Made by a program: the position numbers and the translations under genes
Source of the DNA: Colwellia sp.
GTDB taxonomy: Bacteria; Pseudomonadota; Gammaproteobacteria; Enterobacterales; Alteromonadaceae
Assembly (NCBI GenBank): GCA_013215655.1
Contig: JABSOX010000013.1
Location: 81,797-145,796 of the forward strand
Direction: 5' to 3'
Length of the DNA: 64,000 nt
Shown here: piece after piece, positions 1 through 11,009 of the stretch
How positions within the stretch are numbered: position 1 is the first letter of the stretch
Layout of the letters: the number at the start of each line of letters is the position of its first letter
Notes under the pieces: generated by a model
Told to the model about the DNA's origin: nothing
The model's input: only the letters and a program-made list of their open reading frames with translations
The model's database searches: none

Positions 1-1
1 T

Positions 2-703
2 GTTGCCGGCAATCCAAAAGGTAAATATCTTGTTTCATTTGACCCCTTAGATGGTAGTTCAAATATCGAAATAAATTCTTTAATTGGTACTATTTTCTCA
101 ATTCATCCGGCACCAGAAAATATGGATGCTGATGATCCCGACATGTTCAAACAAGCAGGCCATAAACAAGTTTGTGCGGGCTATGTATTATATGGTCCGG
201 CAACTATGTTAGTTATGACAACCGGAAGTGGTACACATTTTTATGTATTAGATCGTACTCACGGCGGTTATTTATTAGTAGAGCGTAATGTTCAAGTGCC
301 TGAAGAAACTCAAGAGTTTGCTGTTAACATGTCTAATCAACGTTTTTGGCAAGCTCCAATGAAAAACTACATTGATGATTTATTATTAGGTGATACGGGC
401 CCTCGTGGTAAAAACTTTAATATGCGCTGGATAGCCGCTATGGTCGGCGATGTTCATCGTGTATTGACGCGCGGTGGTATTTTTACCTATCCTGCCGATA
501 ACAAAGATCCAAAAAAACCTTACAAGTTACGTTTAATGTATGAAGCTAACCCAATGAGCTTTTTGGTTGAGCAAGCTGGTGGCATAAGTGTGACGAGTGA
601 AGGTCGTATTATGGATATAGAACCGGGTAGCATTCATCAACGTGTAGAAGTCATCCTTGGTTCTAAAAAAGAAGTTGAAGCCTGTTTAGCTTATTATAAG
701 TAA
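2..703 (+). CDS. fbp: Fructose-1,6-bisphosphatase class I, 5' truncated by window edge
   Basis: Hydrolyses fructose 1,6-bisphosphate to fructose 6-phosphate in gluconeogenesis, in the cytoplasm. The open frame runs in from the left edge; the first visible residues include the class I metal/substrate motif [11 protein letters not shown]. Further on are the segments GNFNMRW-like ([20 protein letters not shown]), GGIFTYPAD and EQAGG, all typical of class I enzymes. About 233 codons are present, so roughly the first 90-100 residues are missing. A hairpin terminator follows. Identity is firm; the true start lies outside the window. Confidence 0.95.
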   Translation, partial: VAGNPKGKYLVSFDPLDGSSNIEINSLIGTIFSIHPAPENMDADDPDMFKQAGHKQVCAGYVLYGPATMLVMTTGSGTHFYVLDRTHGGYLLVERNVQVPEETQEFAVNMSNQRFWQAPMKNYIDDLLLGDTGPRGKNFNMRWIAAMVGDVHRVLTRGGIFTYPADNKDPKKPYKLRLMYEANPMSFLVEQAGGISVTSEGRIMDIEPGSIHQRVEVILGSKKEVEACLAYYK

Positions 704-738
704 TGATTTCGCTCCTTTAAAAGACATATATCTATAAT

Positions 739-782
739 AAAGCCGCTTATACATTAGTTATATGTAAAGTGGCTTTTTTTTA
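739..782 (+). terminator. Rho-independent terminator after fbp
   Basis: An inverted repeat begins AAGCCGCTTATACAT and its partner ends in AAGTGGCTT, followed at once by a run of eight T. It lies about 35 nt after the fbp stop on the same strand. Confidence 0.8.
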
Positions 783-842
783 TGCTGAGTTTATTGTTAA
801 AATAGCGATAATTTACTTACTTTATCGCTTTAAGAGAATTTC

Positions 843-1763
843 ATGCCTAATTATGTTGTTGGACACAAAATCCCTGATTCAGACTCTATCTGTTCTGCAA
901 TCGCCCTTTCCTATTTAAAAACAACCTTAGGTGAAGAAACAGTTCCTGCCCGTTTAGGCAAGTTGTCACCTGAAACTTTATTCATTTTAGACAAGTTTGG
1001 TTTTGAACAACCTCAACTTAAAACTAGCTATGCAGGTGAAAGTTTATATATTGTTGATCATTCCGATCGTGTTTTAGCTCCCGATGACGTTGATGAAGCA
1101 ACAATACTCGGTATTATCGATCATCACAAATTAGGCGACTTAACCACTTCAACACCCTTAGAATGTTGGATCCGCCCTGTTGGCTGTACCAATACCATCA
1201 TCAAGATGATGTTCGACTTTCATAATGTCGACATTCCTAAGAATATTGCAGGTGCAATGATGTGTGCCATTTTATCTGATACGGTTATTTTTAAATCACC
1301 GACTTGTACCACTGCAGATATTAAGTGTGTAGAAGCATTAGCTGAAATTGCAGGTATAGACGACCCTAAAGAATTAGGCATGGATATGTTTAGAGTAAAA
1401 TCAGCTGTTGAAGGCACACCCATTCGTGATTTAGTATTGCGTGATTTTAAAGACTTTAATATGAATGGAAACCTTGTTGGTATTGGTCAATTAGAAGTTA
1501 TCGACCTTACTGTTTTTGATGAAATGAAAGCAGACCTTGAAGCGGATATCGCTAAATTAAAAGTAGAAGGTGACCGTCATACGGTAATTTTATTATTAAC
1601 GGATATTATGAAAGAAGGCTCTGAAATGTTAGTGGTTAGTGACAACGCTGACTTAACAAAAAAAGCCTATGGCAAAGCAACTATTGACGGCAAAGTATGG
1701 TTAGATGGTGTACTTTCTCGCAAAAAGCAAATCGTGCCCCCTCTACAAGAATTTTTTGCTTAG
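843..1763 (+). CDS. ppaC: Manganese-dependent inorganic pyrophosphatase (family II, DHH)
   Basis: Splits pyrophosphate to two phosphates, pulling biosynthetic reactions forward in the cytoplasm. At 306 residues it has the family II size. The N-terminal DHH domain shows GHKIPDSDS (residues 7-15), DHS (72-74) and DHH (93-95), the Mn-binding motifs. The C-terminal DHHA2 domain ends with the substrate-binding SRKKQ motif around residue 294. It is unrelated to the E. coli family I Ppa. It lies downstream of fbp but after a terminator, so it probably has its own promoter. Start is the ATG preceded by AGAGAA. Confidence 0.96.
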   Translation: MPNYVVGHKIPDSDSICSAIALSYLKTTLGEETVPARLGKLSPETLFILDKFGFEQPQLKTSYAGESLYIVDHSDRVLAPDDVDEATILGIIDHHKLGDLTTSTPLECWIRPVGCTNTIIKMMFDFHNVDIPKNIAGAMMCAILSDTVIFKSPTCTTADIKCVEALAEIAGIDDPKELGMDMFRVKSAVEGTPIRDLVLRDFKDFNMNGNLVGIGQLEVIDLTVFDEMKADLEADIAKLKVEGDRHTVILLLTDIMKEGSEMLVVSDNADLTKKAYGKATIDGKVWLDGVLSRKKQIVPPLQEFFA

Positions 1764-1804
1764 TTACCCCTCCATCTATCAAACTATCAATCAATACCTA
1801 TGAA

Positions 1805-1836
1805 CAATAAAGCTCAGTATTAACTGAGTTTTATTG
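1805..1836 (+). terminator. Rho-independent terminator after ppaC
   Basis: The arms AATAAAGCTCAG and CTGAGTTTTATT flank a TATTAA loop, about 40 nt past the ppaC stop. The T-run is short and the stem is symmetric, so it could work in either direction. Confidence 0.7.
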
Positions 1837-1858
1837 TATTTAATAACCAAGGTTCATT

Positions 1859-2398
1859 ATGAATATAGCGAATACTAGCCGTTTATCTTTTCGTTTATTA
1901 ACTTCTGCAGATGCAGAGCTATTATTTGAACTTGATCAAGACCCTGAGGTAATGCGTCACCTTACAAATGGCGAATTAACGTCTAAAGAAGATATTAATA
2001 AAGTCTTTATCCCACGTATGGAGGCTTATCGTGATCCACAAAAAGGTTGGGGATTATGGGGCGTGTTTTTAAAAGATAACAACGAGTTTATCGGTTGGGT
2101 ACTGGTACGTCCGATGGAGTTTTTCTCCAATAAACCAGAATTTAAAAATTTAGAACTCGGTTGGCGTTTTAAACAATCGTCTTGGGGCAAAGGTTATGCC
2201 TCGGAAGCGACACAACAAGTCAAAGATGTATTAGCTATGAATAAGGACATTAGGGCATTCAGTGCCACAGCTCTTGCGGATAATTTAGGCTCTATTGGCG
2301 TAATGAAAAGACTTGGTATGAGTCATATAAAAAACTATCTTCATCATGACTCATCAGGCGATATAGCGGCGGTTTATTATCAAATTAAAAATACTTAA
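1859..2398 (+). CDS. GNAT family N-acetyltransferase (RimJ/RimL-like)
   Basis: This 179-residue protein is predicted to transfer an acetyl group from acetyl-CoA to an unidentified amine. The N-terminal pattern TSRLSFRLLTSADAELLFEL matches the Acetyltransf_3 (RimJ/RimL-like) entry. The acetyl-CoA loop is seen in SSWGKGYASEA and the C-terminal ADNLGSIGVMKRLGM segment is characteristic. An AAGG ribosome binding site precedes the ATG. It ends 45 nt from the convergent collagenase gene. The substrate cannot be predicted. Confidence 0.85.
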   Translation: MNIANTSRLSFRLLTSADAELLFELDQDPEVMRHLTNGELTSKEDINKVFIPRMEAYRDPQKGWGLWGVFLKDNNEFIGWVLVRPMEFFSNKPEFKNLELGWRFKQSSWGKGYASEATQQVKDVLAMNKDIRAFSATALADNLGSIGVMKRLGMSHIKNYLHHDSSGDIAAVYYQIKNT

Positions 2399-2443
2399 TT
2401 CAAAGCATAAGCTAGATATTAAGTCGCTCATCTCAAATAAGAT

Positions 2444-5400
2444 TTATCTATTAACAACTTTATTAGAGCTATAAAATCGAATAAAACCTAATGCAACAAG
2501 AAAAAATAGCCAGAGAAAACCTAAAGAGCCACCACCGCTATTTTTTTCATTGGCTGATGACTTAGTCGCCGGAACTGATATTGTTTCGGTAGTTGATGTT
2601 GTTTCAGTAGTTGAGGTTCCACTATCACTGTTTGTTTCAGTAGCAGTATCTTCTTGCACTTTTTCATTAACATAAATACGAACTAATACTTCGCTTGAGC
2701 TTACGGTATCGCTTACAGTAACTTCAAACTCAATAATTACGCGCCCTTCTACTGCATAAGCTTCGATGGGAATAATACTCGTATCTATCGATACCGACTC
2801 TCCTTGCATTTCACCTAAGGCCAAATCGTAGCTTATAGAGTCGTCGACATTTATTTGCCGCCAAGAATAGTGTAAGTCATCTCCTAATAGGCTTGTAGCT
2901 TCAATGACAACAGTTACATTATCATTTTGCTCAGCATCGACTTCTTGTAAACCTACCTTTGTGGTTACCGTACTTGGTGTCGCGATATAGAGTCTAACCT
3001 GTTTTTGAGCTGTGCTAATACCATCACTTGCTAATACCGTTAAATAAACGATTCGTCGACTGACATTTTCAAAGCTTTCAAGTGCTATTATATTGCTATC
3101 AAAGGTTAATAAATCGCCTGTAACATCCTCCATATTGACTACATATTGCTTTTCACCCTGATCAAGGCTTTCTTGCCAAATATAAGTTATCTCTCTGTTA
3201 TCAAGTGATTTTGCAATTACTGATAAATCAATTGACTCACCATAAATAACGTCAATATCTTCATACAAATTTTCAAAATAAATAGGGTGTATATCTAGCT
3301 TTAATAGCTGTACCTCAACCTCATCCTGTACACTATGAGTACCGTCTGAGACAATAACGTTAAATACCAATTTAATATCACTTTCAACCAGAGGTGCTTT
3401 AAATTCGATTGTTTTTTGATTTATAGGTGTGATAAAAACGACATCAGGGCCTGAAATTTGTTGCCACTCAACGGTAACATCTTGATTTTCAGCTTCATAA
3501 ATGAATACATCCAATGTTCCTGTATCGCCATCAGTTAACAAAAAGTTGGCTTCCGCATTAATTATAGGAGCCATGTTTTCAGTCATTGAGTTGAAATTTG
3601 TCATACTACCTTCACAGATAACACTAGCTGTAAAAGTAGAATTTTCATTAGCGCTTAATGCTCCGTGAAAGCACATATACGAACCGCTATCATTACTCGC
3701 TGAATTAGCAACCGCCACCAACAATTCATCTAAACGTTGAGAGAACTCTAAAGCATTTGTCGCTGTATGAGGAGCAGAATTACACTGAAAACGAGGAATA
3801 TCACCTACCGCTGTATTGTCGCAGCTAAAATCGAAAATCTTAATTTCATTTAAACCATCTTCAATATCTTTTGCTTTGTTTAACAGTAATTTTTCTACTG
3901 ATAACCATGATGTGATCGGTTGCCACCAACTCGACTCATCTTGATACGATGCAACTAAATAATCATTAAATTCAAGGTTCAAATCAACACTATTAGCCCA
4001 ACCCAACACTATCTCGTTGTATGCTGTTATATTGTTTTGATTTAATGCTTTGAACATTGCCGTATGTTGCTTAGGATGCTTGTCATACATAAAATTGTGT
4101 AACATCGAACCATAAGGGTAAACAGCAAAGCCACTGTCAGCATTAACAACTTGTGTAAGAGTCATTCGAGTATCACTGTTTTGCGCCAACTCCTGCATGA
4201 TACTACTTCTCTTTCTGATCCCTTCATTCGCTGTGGCCCCAGAAAGAAATTCTGCTAAACCTTCAACTTGCCAATGCTCATAAGGACTTGCATAAAACTC
4301 GCCTTCACCATACAAACCATGTATTTGAAATCGTGACTCTAAATAATGAACATATTCATGACGAAACAGTTCTTCTAAAGTATAAATACTCTCAGATTCA
4401 GTACGTTGATACGTATAGAAAGTCGCGTCACTTTCTATATAGATACCACCGTTATCACTCGGTAAATCAAAAAGATAACTTTGATAAGCGTCGTAATGTT
4501 GACTTGAATGGGCAATGTATATAGTTAATTTTTCAGCCACATCTCCTGCTACAGGAATGACGTTTTGAGTAACTCGATGAAATTGTGCCTTAACTTGTTG
4601 ACTTGCATAATATAGTTGTTGTGCGGTCGCGTAATCTAAGCCAGTATTGATAACAAAATCACCATTATTAAAACGATAACTAAAAGGGTATAGGCGATTT
4701 AACAAGTTAGTTTGATAACTCTCTTTACAAAATTCAGCAGCTAAGTCGTGACAATTCTCGTCAAACCGATAACCATCAATAACTGTCATGAACCATTCAG
4801 AATCTTGTGGGTAAAAGGTAAGTGCTTTTTTGGTTAACTCAAGCGCTGGTAATTTAACTGATTCAAAAGCCAATAATGTATTTGTTAACCAATAAAGCGG
4901 TGCATGTGGAACATAATCTAATAAAGCGATGATATCTCGGTCTAACCCCCACCGTAATATCCTTTCAAAATGTTTATCATCAGCAGCAACTAATGCTTCC
5001 AATTTCGTCGAAGTATCTCTGTCTAAGCGACCCAGTACATTAAAAATATGCCAAACATTATTTAACCATAATGTATTGGTGCTTTTAGACTCATTAATCG
5101 TATCCAACATCGACATAAGTTCGGAATATAAATCAGCTTGAAAATAACCATTATTAATCATATAAAGCCATTCATATAATACATCGTCTGTATGATATTG
5201 ATTGTCTGTAAACCAGCCTTCAGATCTTACAATTAATTTCAACCCGTTAATAAGTTGTTTCCGCAATGGCTGAGTATTAATATCAAAGTTGAAATTACTA
5301 TTGTCATCACCAACAAAATACCCTGCTCTAATGATAAACAACAGTTGATACATACCTGAGTCATCAGCTCCATTATATGTTGAGGCTCGATTACTCACTT

Positions 5401-5797
5401 CAGTTATCAATGCCAGCATAGTCTCTAGCGTATATAGTTGACGAGTTTGTTCGTTATCGCTCCATAAACCAAGTTCTCGTAAACAGTCTTTAGGTAATTT
5501 GATAAGTTGATTAACCCGTTCAGCTCCTTCAACTTTTAAGGAGTCAACTAAACTGCAACTACTTTCAACTAAGGACGCTGAGTGGGCAGAAAATTGCTTT
5601 ACGTTTGACGTTTTTTTAATGGCTGATTTATCTATCTCTTTAATAGGTAAATACTCAAAATGTGATGACTTTATTATGCCGCTGCGATGAGCAACCTTTT
5701 TATTTAAGTTGGTATTAACGTGTGTATTAGCTAAAACTGATGAGTTATAAAAAAAACAAGCGAACATCAAAAACGATGCAACTTTGTTGAAAATCAT
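2444..5797 (-). CDS. Secreted M9-type collagenase with PKD-like repeats and GlyGly-CTERM tail
   Basis: Predicted secreted zinc metalloprotease of 1117 residues related to Vibrio-type microbial collagenases (MEROPS M9). A signal peptide occupies about residues 1-23. An all-helical activator-like region spans roughly 80-350, followed by the catalytic part with the zinc motif HEYVH at 480-484 and a likely third ligand, E512 in VEGLAEF, 28 residues later. Three PKD/Ig-like beta modules follow from about 700 to 1040. The C-terminus has a Ser/Thr-rich linker, then GGGSLG at about 1088, a hydrophobic helix and basic residues, the layout of a GlyGly-CTERM sorting signal. Such proteins are normally exported by type II secretion and processed by rhombosortase; a full T2SS operon is in this window, but no rhombosortase was seen. 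Collagen as substrate is inferred. Confidence 0.85.
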   Translation of the reverse strand: MIFNKVASFLMFACFFYNSSVLANTHVNTNLNKKVAHRSGIIKSSHFEYLPIKEIDKSAIKKTSNVKQFSAHSASLVESSCSLVDSLKVEGAERVNQLIKLPKDCLRELGLWSDNEQTRQLYTLETMLALITEVSNRASTYNGADDSGMYQLLFIIRAGYFVGDDNSNFNFDINTQPLRKQLINGLKLIVRSEGWFTDNQYHTDDVLYEWLYMINNGYFQADLYSELMSMLDTINESKSTNTLWLNNVWHIFNVLGRLDRDTSTKLEALVAADDKHFERILRWGLDRDIIALLDYVPHAPLYWLTNTLLAFESVKLPALELTKKALTFYPQDSEWFMTVIDGYRFDENCHDLAAEFCKESYQTNLLNRLYPFSYRFNNGDFVINTGLDYATAQQLYYASQQVKAQFHRVTQNVIPVAGDVAEKLTIYIAHSSQHYDAYQSYLFDLPSDNGGIYIESDATFYTYQRTESESIYTLEELFRHEYVHYLESRFQIHGLYGEGEFYASPYEHWQVEGLAEFLSGATANEGIRKRSSIMQELAQNSDTRMTLTQVVNADSGFAVYPYGSMLHNFMYDKHPKQHTAMFKALNQNNITAYNEIVLGWANSVDLNLEFNDYLVASYQDESSWWQPITSWLSVEKLLLNKAKDIEDGLNEIKIFDFSCDNTAVGDIPRFQCNSAPHTATNALEFSQRLDELLVAVANSASNDSGSYMCFHGALSANENSTFTASVICEGSMTNFNSMTENMAPIINAEANFLLTDGDTGTLDVFIYEAENQDVTVEWQQISGPDVVFITPINQKTIEFKAPLVESDIKLVFNVIVSDGTHSVQDEVEVQLLKLDIHPIYFENLYEDIDVIYGESIDLSVIAKSLDNREITYIWQESLDQGEKQYVVNMEDVTGDLLTFDSNIIALESFENVSRRIVYLTVLASDGISTAQKQVRLYIATPSTVTTKVGLQEVDAEQNDNVTVVIEATSLLGDDLHYSWRQINVDDSISYDLALGEMQGESVSIDTSIIPIEAYAVEGRVIIEFEVTVSDTVSSSEVLVRIYVNEKVQEDTATETNSDSGTSTTETTSTTETISVPATKSSANEKNSGGGSLGFLWLFFLVALGFIRFYSSNKVVNR

Positions 5798-6045
5798 AAA
5801 AATTCTATTCCTTTAGGGCGAGCAAATAGTTGATAAATATTTTGCGCACAGTAAATCAGTTTTTATGAAATAACTCAATAAAGACGTTACAAAATTTGAC
5901 ACTTTCTTTACAGCTTGTTGGTTAAAAATCGTTTAAGTAATATTGATATTATACAAGCTGGCATTATTCTAAGTATTTTACAGTAACAGCTTTAAAAATT
6001 GCTGAGCACGACTTAGAGAATGGTAGTTACTTCACTCGAAATAAG

Positions 6046-7089
6046 TTAACGATCACTTGGTCTATTTGTAGACTGTTGAGCAGATTTCAGTTGATTAAGC
6101 AATTGTTCTGGTTGATCAACATGTAGCCATAATTTTGATATCTTCTCTGGGAACTGTCCCATGGTTGCTAAATAAGTTTGCTCTACACTAAAACACAGCT
6201 CGATATTTGCGTGGCTGCCACGACCTAACATTAGCTGTTCTTTGTCATCCGCCTTACTCCACAAGCCTTGATTAACAGTTTTAATATCTTTAACATTTAT
6301 CATAATAAAGCTCCAAAAAGCATTATTGATAACTAATTTATCACCATCAAGGTAAACACTATAATTTTTGGCCACACGGTGATTTGCGGTCACAAAAATG
6401 ATGCTATAAAATGAGAAACTAGCCAAAATAAATGCCGTGATTTCACTCCAGTCGACTAATAAATAATAACTAAAGCTGCCGATAGCAAAACAAGCTCCAA
6501 TAAGTATCAACCAATGGCTAGTTAGCCTTGAGCGCGTTACTAACTGACATAGTGCTTGGTTATGTTTTCTAGAAAATTTAGGAATCGCGTAATACCAACT
6601 TGCTGGCTCCCATGCCATTGGCAGTGCTAATAACAATTTCTTCTCATCATCCTGATATTTAGTCAAAGTATGCAACCTTGGATCACCCGAGAGCTTTCTT
6701 GCCCCCCATAAGCCTTTTATTATGGTCACCATCAAATAAAGTTCAACAACCAGCAAGATTGCAATCAATGGATAACGAAGGTACATAATAAATTCAAAAT
6801 ATTGCGCGATATCTTGTGGAAAACTATAACGGGCGCACAAACTACTTAATGACAACGCTAACAATATTTTCCATGCTTTTTGTTTACCCGCTTTAATCAC
6901 CCACAACCAGTACAAAACAGGCAGTAAGATAAAATAACCAGTAATGGCAAGTAATAAAGGGTGGAGTGAGAATATGCTGCCATCATAATTAAGACTTTCA
7001 GGAATAAATTGAAAACCAAGAATATAAACTATCGCGGCAACAACAAAATATTGCAGACGTTTTTTAGTTGAGGTGCGCATGAAATTCAT
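6046..7089 (-). CDS. Unrecognised polytopic membrane protein
   Basis: A 347-residue protein I cannot assign to a named family. Hydrophobic stretches suggest about six transmembrane helices: near residues 13-28, 45-65, 73-90, 98-120, 190-210 and 217-235. A hydrophilic loop of about 60 residues lies between helices four and five. The last 100 residues form a soluble beta-rich tail (VYLDGDKLVINN...) reminiscent of a bacterial PH-like domain, but without a decisive motif. Two ATGs lie 9 nt apart at the start; neither has a strong ribosome binding site. It sits between the collagenase and the fadBA terminator, apparently as a single gene. Function unknown. Confidence 0.7.
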   Translation of the reverse strand: MNFMRTSTKKRLQYFVVAAIVYILGFQFIPESLNYDGSIFSLHPLLLAITGYFILLPVLYWLWVIKAGKQKAWKILLALSLSSLCARYSFPQDIAQYFEFIMYLRYPLIAILLVVELYLMVTIIKGLWGARKLSGDPRLHTLTKYQDDEKKLLLALPMAWEPASWYYAIPKFSRKHNQALCQLVTRSRLTSHWLILIGACFAIGSFSYYLLVDWSEITAFILASFSFYSIIFVTANHRVAKNYSVYLDGDKLVINNAFWSFIMINVKDIKTVNQGLWSKADDKEQLMLGRGSHANIELCFSVEQTYLATMGQFPEKISKLWLHVDQPEQLLNQLKSAQQSTNRPSDR

Positions 7090-7186
7090 CCATGAAAAGT
7101 AGAGTTATTATAATAGTCTGTCAGTTTGCATTTTTATTACACTGATAATAATTTTATTTTTCAGATAGATTCATTTTGTCTTATGC

Positions 7187-7220
7187 ACAAAAAAGCCCAA
7201 CGTAAATAAGTTGGGCTTTC
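7187..7220 (-). terminator. Terminator of the fadBA operon
   Basis: AAAGCCCAAC (7192-7201) and GTTGGGCTTT (7210-7219) form a 10-bp perfect stem. On the minus strand the stem is followed by TTTTTGTGC. It lies about 95 nt beyond the fadA stop and could also act on the plus strand. Confidence 0.8.
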
Positions 7221-7310
7221 AATATTGAGTTATGTAAATGTATAACTAAAGAGCTTTGTCAGGCCTTGTTCAACTCGTACTGACCTACAGGATCCTCGAC
7301 AAAAGAACAG

Positions 7311-8489
<1,179 letters not shown>

Positions 8490-10679
8490 TTATGCTGTTT
8501 TAGTGTTGATAGTTTTTACGTCAGTTGTGAAATATGACTTACCTGATTTTGCCATTTCACGCAGCCCATCAGTAACTTGATAAATTTCACCTAAATGCGC
8601 ATATTTATCAGCCATGGCTATAAAGCTATCTAAACCTAACGTTTCTAAATAACGAATTGGGCCTCCTCTAAAGGGTGGAAAACCTAAACCATAAATTAAA
8701 CCCATATCCGCTTCCGCGGCCGTATCAACCACACCTTCTTCTAAACAACGTACCACTTCGTTAACCATAGGGATCATTAAACGGGCAATAATTTCATCAG
8801 CTGAAAATTCTTTTGTATTGGTATTAACTTTTACATTTTCAAACAGATCATAAGCGGCCTGCGCTGGAACTTTAGTGGGTCGACCACGTTTGTCTTTACC
8901 GTAATCAAAGAAGCCACCACCCGTTTTTTGGCCTAAACGTTTAGCGTTATATAAAGCACTTACCGGATCATTATCGATTTTTGCCATACGAGTTGGAAAG
9001 CCAGATGACATCACACCCGTACAGTGATCAGCAGTATCTATACCTACAACATCAAGTAAATAAGCAGGACCCATAGGCCAGCCAAATTGTTTTTCCATCA
9101 CGTTATCAACAGCAGTAAAGTCAGCGCCTTCAAGCACTAATTGGCTAAAACCGGCAAAGTATGGAAATAAAACACGATTAATGTAAAATCCGGGGCAATC
9201 ATTAACTACAATTGGTGACTTACCCATTTTTGCTGCATACGCGACTACCGCAGCAACGGTTTCATCTGAGGTGTCTTTGCCACGAATAACTTCAACTAGC
9301 GGCATTTTATTTACCGGATTAAAGAAATGCATACCACAGAAATTTTCAGGACGTTTAATACTTTGTGCTAATAAATCGATAGAAATTGTTGAAGTATTTG
9401 ATGTTAAAATCGCATCGTCATCAAGGTGGCTTTCTACTTCAGCTAAAACAATACCTTTCACTTTCGGATTTTCAACAACCGCTTCAACAACAATATCAAC
9501 ACCTTTCACACTATCGTAGCTCAATGTTGGTGTGATGTTGTTAAGTACACCCGCCATTTTTTTAGCATTCATACGACCACGTTCAACTTGCTTGGTTAGT
9601 ATGCCGGCTGCAGTAGTTAAACCTAAATCGAGGGCTGCATCATTAATGTCTTTCATGATGATTCGCGTACCTTTATAAGCAGACTGGTAAGCAATACCGC
9701 CGCCCATAATACCCGCACCTAATACAGCAGCTTTATTAACTGCTTTAGTCGCCATTTTAGCGGCTTTTTTCGCTTTACCTTTAACAACTTGATCTGCCAT
9801 AAATAAACCAATTTGTGCAGTTGCAGCATCGGTCTTAGCCAATTTAGCAAAATTAGCATTTTCAATAAGCATAGCTTCAGAGCGACCCAAAGAAGCCGAA
9901 GCTTCAATAGTTTTCACCATCATCATCGGTGCAGGGTAATGTTTACCTGCTTTGGCCGCGATCATGCCTTTACAAGTATTAAAGGTCATAATAGTTTCAA
10001 CAGGGCTTAACTTTAAGGCTTCAAGTTTTGGCTGGCGTTTAGCACGCCAATCTAGTTTGCCAGCAATCGCTTCTTTTAAAGTGCTAATTGCCGCTTCTCG
10101 TAAATGTTCAGGTGCTACTACTGCATCCAATAAACCAACAGCCAGTGCTTGCTCTGGCTTAAATGCTTTACCCGTAGACATCCATTCAACCGCGTTATCA
10201 GCGCCAAGTATTCGAGGTAGGCGTACAGTGCCGCCAAAACCAGGTATAAGGCCTAATTTAACTTCCGGTAAACCAATAGAACAGGTGCTATCAGCAATAC
10301 GATAATCACAGGCTAAAGTCATCTCACAGCCGCCACCTAAGGCAAAACCATTTATTGCAACAACCGTAGGTATATTCAAATCTTCAAATGAATCAAAAAC
10401 ATCAGAGCCTTGTTTGATCCAAGGGATAAGTTCTTCTTCTGGTAGTTTAAACATCTCTAAAAATTCAGTGATATCAGCGCCAACAATAAAGTTAGACTTA
10501 CCTGAAGTAACTAGAATACCTTGAGCTGCACTACAATCATTTATTGCAGCAACTACTGCTCTATATTCTTTAAAAGTCGTCTGGTCGAATTTGTTTACTG
10601 AGCCTTGTGCGTCGAATTTAAATTCAACAATTCCATCGTCCAGTAATTCGGCAGAAAGGCTTTGGCCTTGAAATAACAT
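8490..10679 (-). CDS. fadB: Fatty acid oxidation complex alpha subunit
   Basis: Bifunctional enoyl-CoA hydratase and L-3-hydroxyacyl-CoA dehydrogenase, 729 residues from the start chosen here. The N-terminal crotonase domain carries the oxyanion-hole segment [12 protein letters not shown] and the glutamate-bearing [16 protein letters not shown]. The dehydrogenase domain begins about residue 315 with the Rossmann motif GAGIMGGG and has the catalytic GMHFFNPV. I prefer the ATG at 10679 over an upstream in-frame ATG at 10694: it is preceded by GAGG at good spacing and gives the family N-terminus MLFQGQSL. First gene of fadBA; an AAAC-N4-GTTT palindrome lies about 120 nt upstream. Confidence 0.97.
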   Translation of the reverse strand: MLFQGQSLSAELLDDGIVEFKFDAQGSVNKFDQTTFKEYRAVVAAINDCSAAQGILVTSGKSNFIVGADITEFLEMFKLPEEELIPWIKQGSDVFDSFEDLNIPTVVAINGFALGGGCEMTLACDYRIADSTCSIGLPEVKLGLIPGFGGTVRLPRILGADNAVEWMSTGKAFKPEQALAVGLLDAVVAPEHLREAAISTLKEAIAGKLDWRAKRQPKLEALKLSPVETIMTFNTCKGMIAAKAGKHYPAPMMMVKTIEASASLGRSEAMLIENANFAKLAKTDAATAQIGLFMADQVVKGKAKKAAKMATKAVNKAAVLGAGIMGGGIAYQSAYKGTRIIMKDINDAALDLGLTTAAGILTKQVERGRMNAKKMAGVLNNITPTLSYDSVKGVDIVVEAVVENPKVKGIVLAEVESHLDDDAILTSNTSTISIDLLAQSIKRPENFCGMHFFNPVNKMPLVEVIRGKDTSDETVAAVVAYAAKMGKSPIVVNDCPGFYINRVLFPYFAGFSQLVLEGADFTAVDNVMEKQFGWPMGPAYLLDVVGIDTADHCTGVMSSGFPTRMAKIDNDPVSALYNAKRLGQKTGGGFFDYGKDKRGRPTKVPAQAAYDLFENVKVNTNTKEFSADEIIARLMIPMVNEVVRCLEEGVVDTAAEADMGLIYGLGFPPFRGGPIRYLETLGLDSFIAMADKYAHLGEIYQVTDGLREMAKSGKSYFTTDVKTINTKTA

Positions 10680-11009
10680 GCCTGATTTCCTCATTTAATT
10701 GAAACGTAATAGGGTGGGTGCTATAAAATAAATTTTATTTGTTTTAATAATAGTCGAAAGACTATGCCTTGAAAAAAAATGAAAAGCAAATATTTTAAAC
10801 AAGCGTTTTAATTAGGTGTATTAATTATTGAGGAATTGATTATTTCAGAGGTATTAAGTCACTTTTGAATAACGTGGTTAATGCTCTATTCATATTTACT
10901 CTGTGGCTAAATTTAAAAAATTAAAACTTAAGAAAGATTTCTCTGCCTAATGATTAATGACTGTTATTAAAGTAAAATATGGTTAAATACACTAAAATTA
11001 AATTGCCTA
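10680..11009. other. AT-rich divergent intergenic region between fadB and an MFS gene
   Basis: A 330-nt region carrying the 5' ends of two divergent genes. Apart from the fadB ribosome binding site and the AAAC-N4-GTTT palindrome, I see only A/T-rich sequence with no convincing ORF, hairpin or repeat. Confidence 0.5.
10795..10811. promoter_or_regulatory. Candidate PsrA-type operator upstream of fadB
   Basis: TTAAAC-aagc-GTTTTAA is an imperfect palindrome about 116-132 nt upstream of the fadB start. It fits the AAAC-N(2-4)-GTTT pattern described for the fatty-acid repressor PsrA in other gammaproteobacteria. The family assignment is inference; the symmetry is visible. Confidence 0.4.

Noticed and set aside
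9952..10305. 117-codon plus-strand ORF opposite fadB
   Set aside because: Lies wholly within fadB on the other strand, with no start signal and no recognisable domain.
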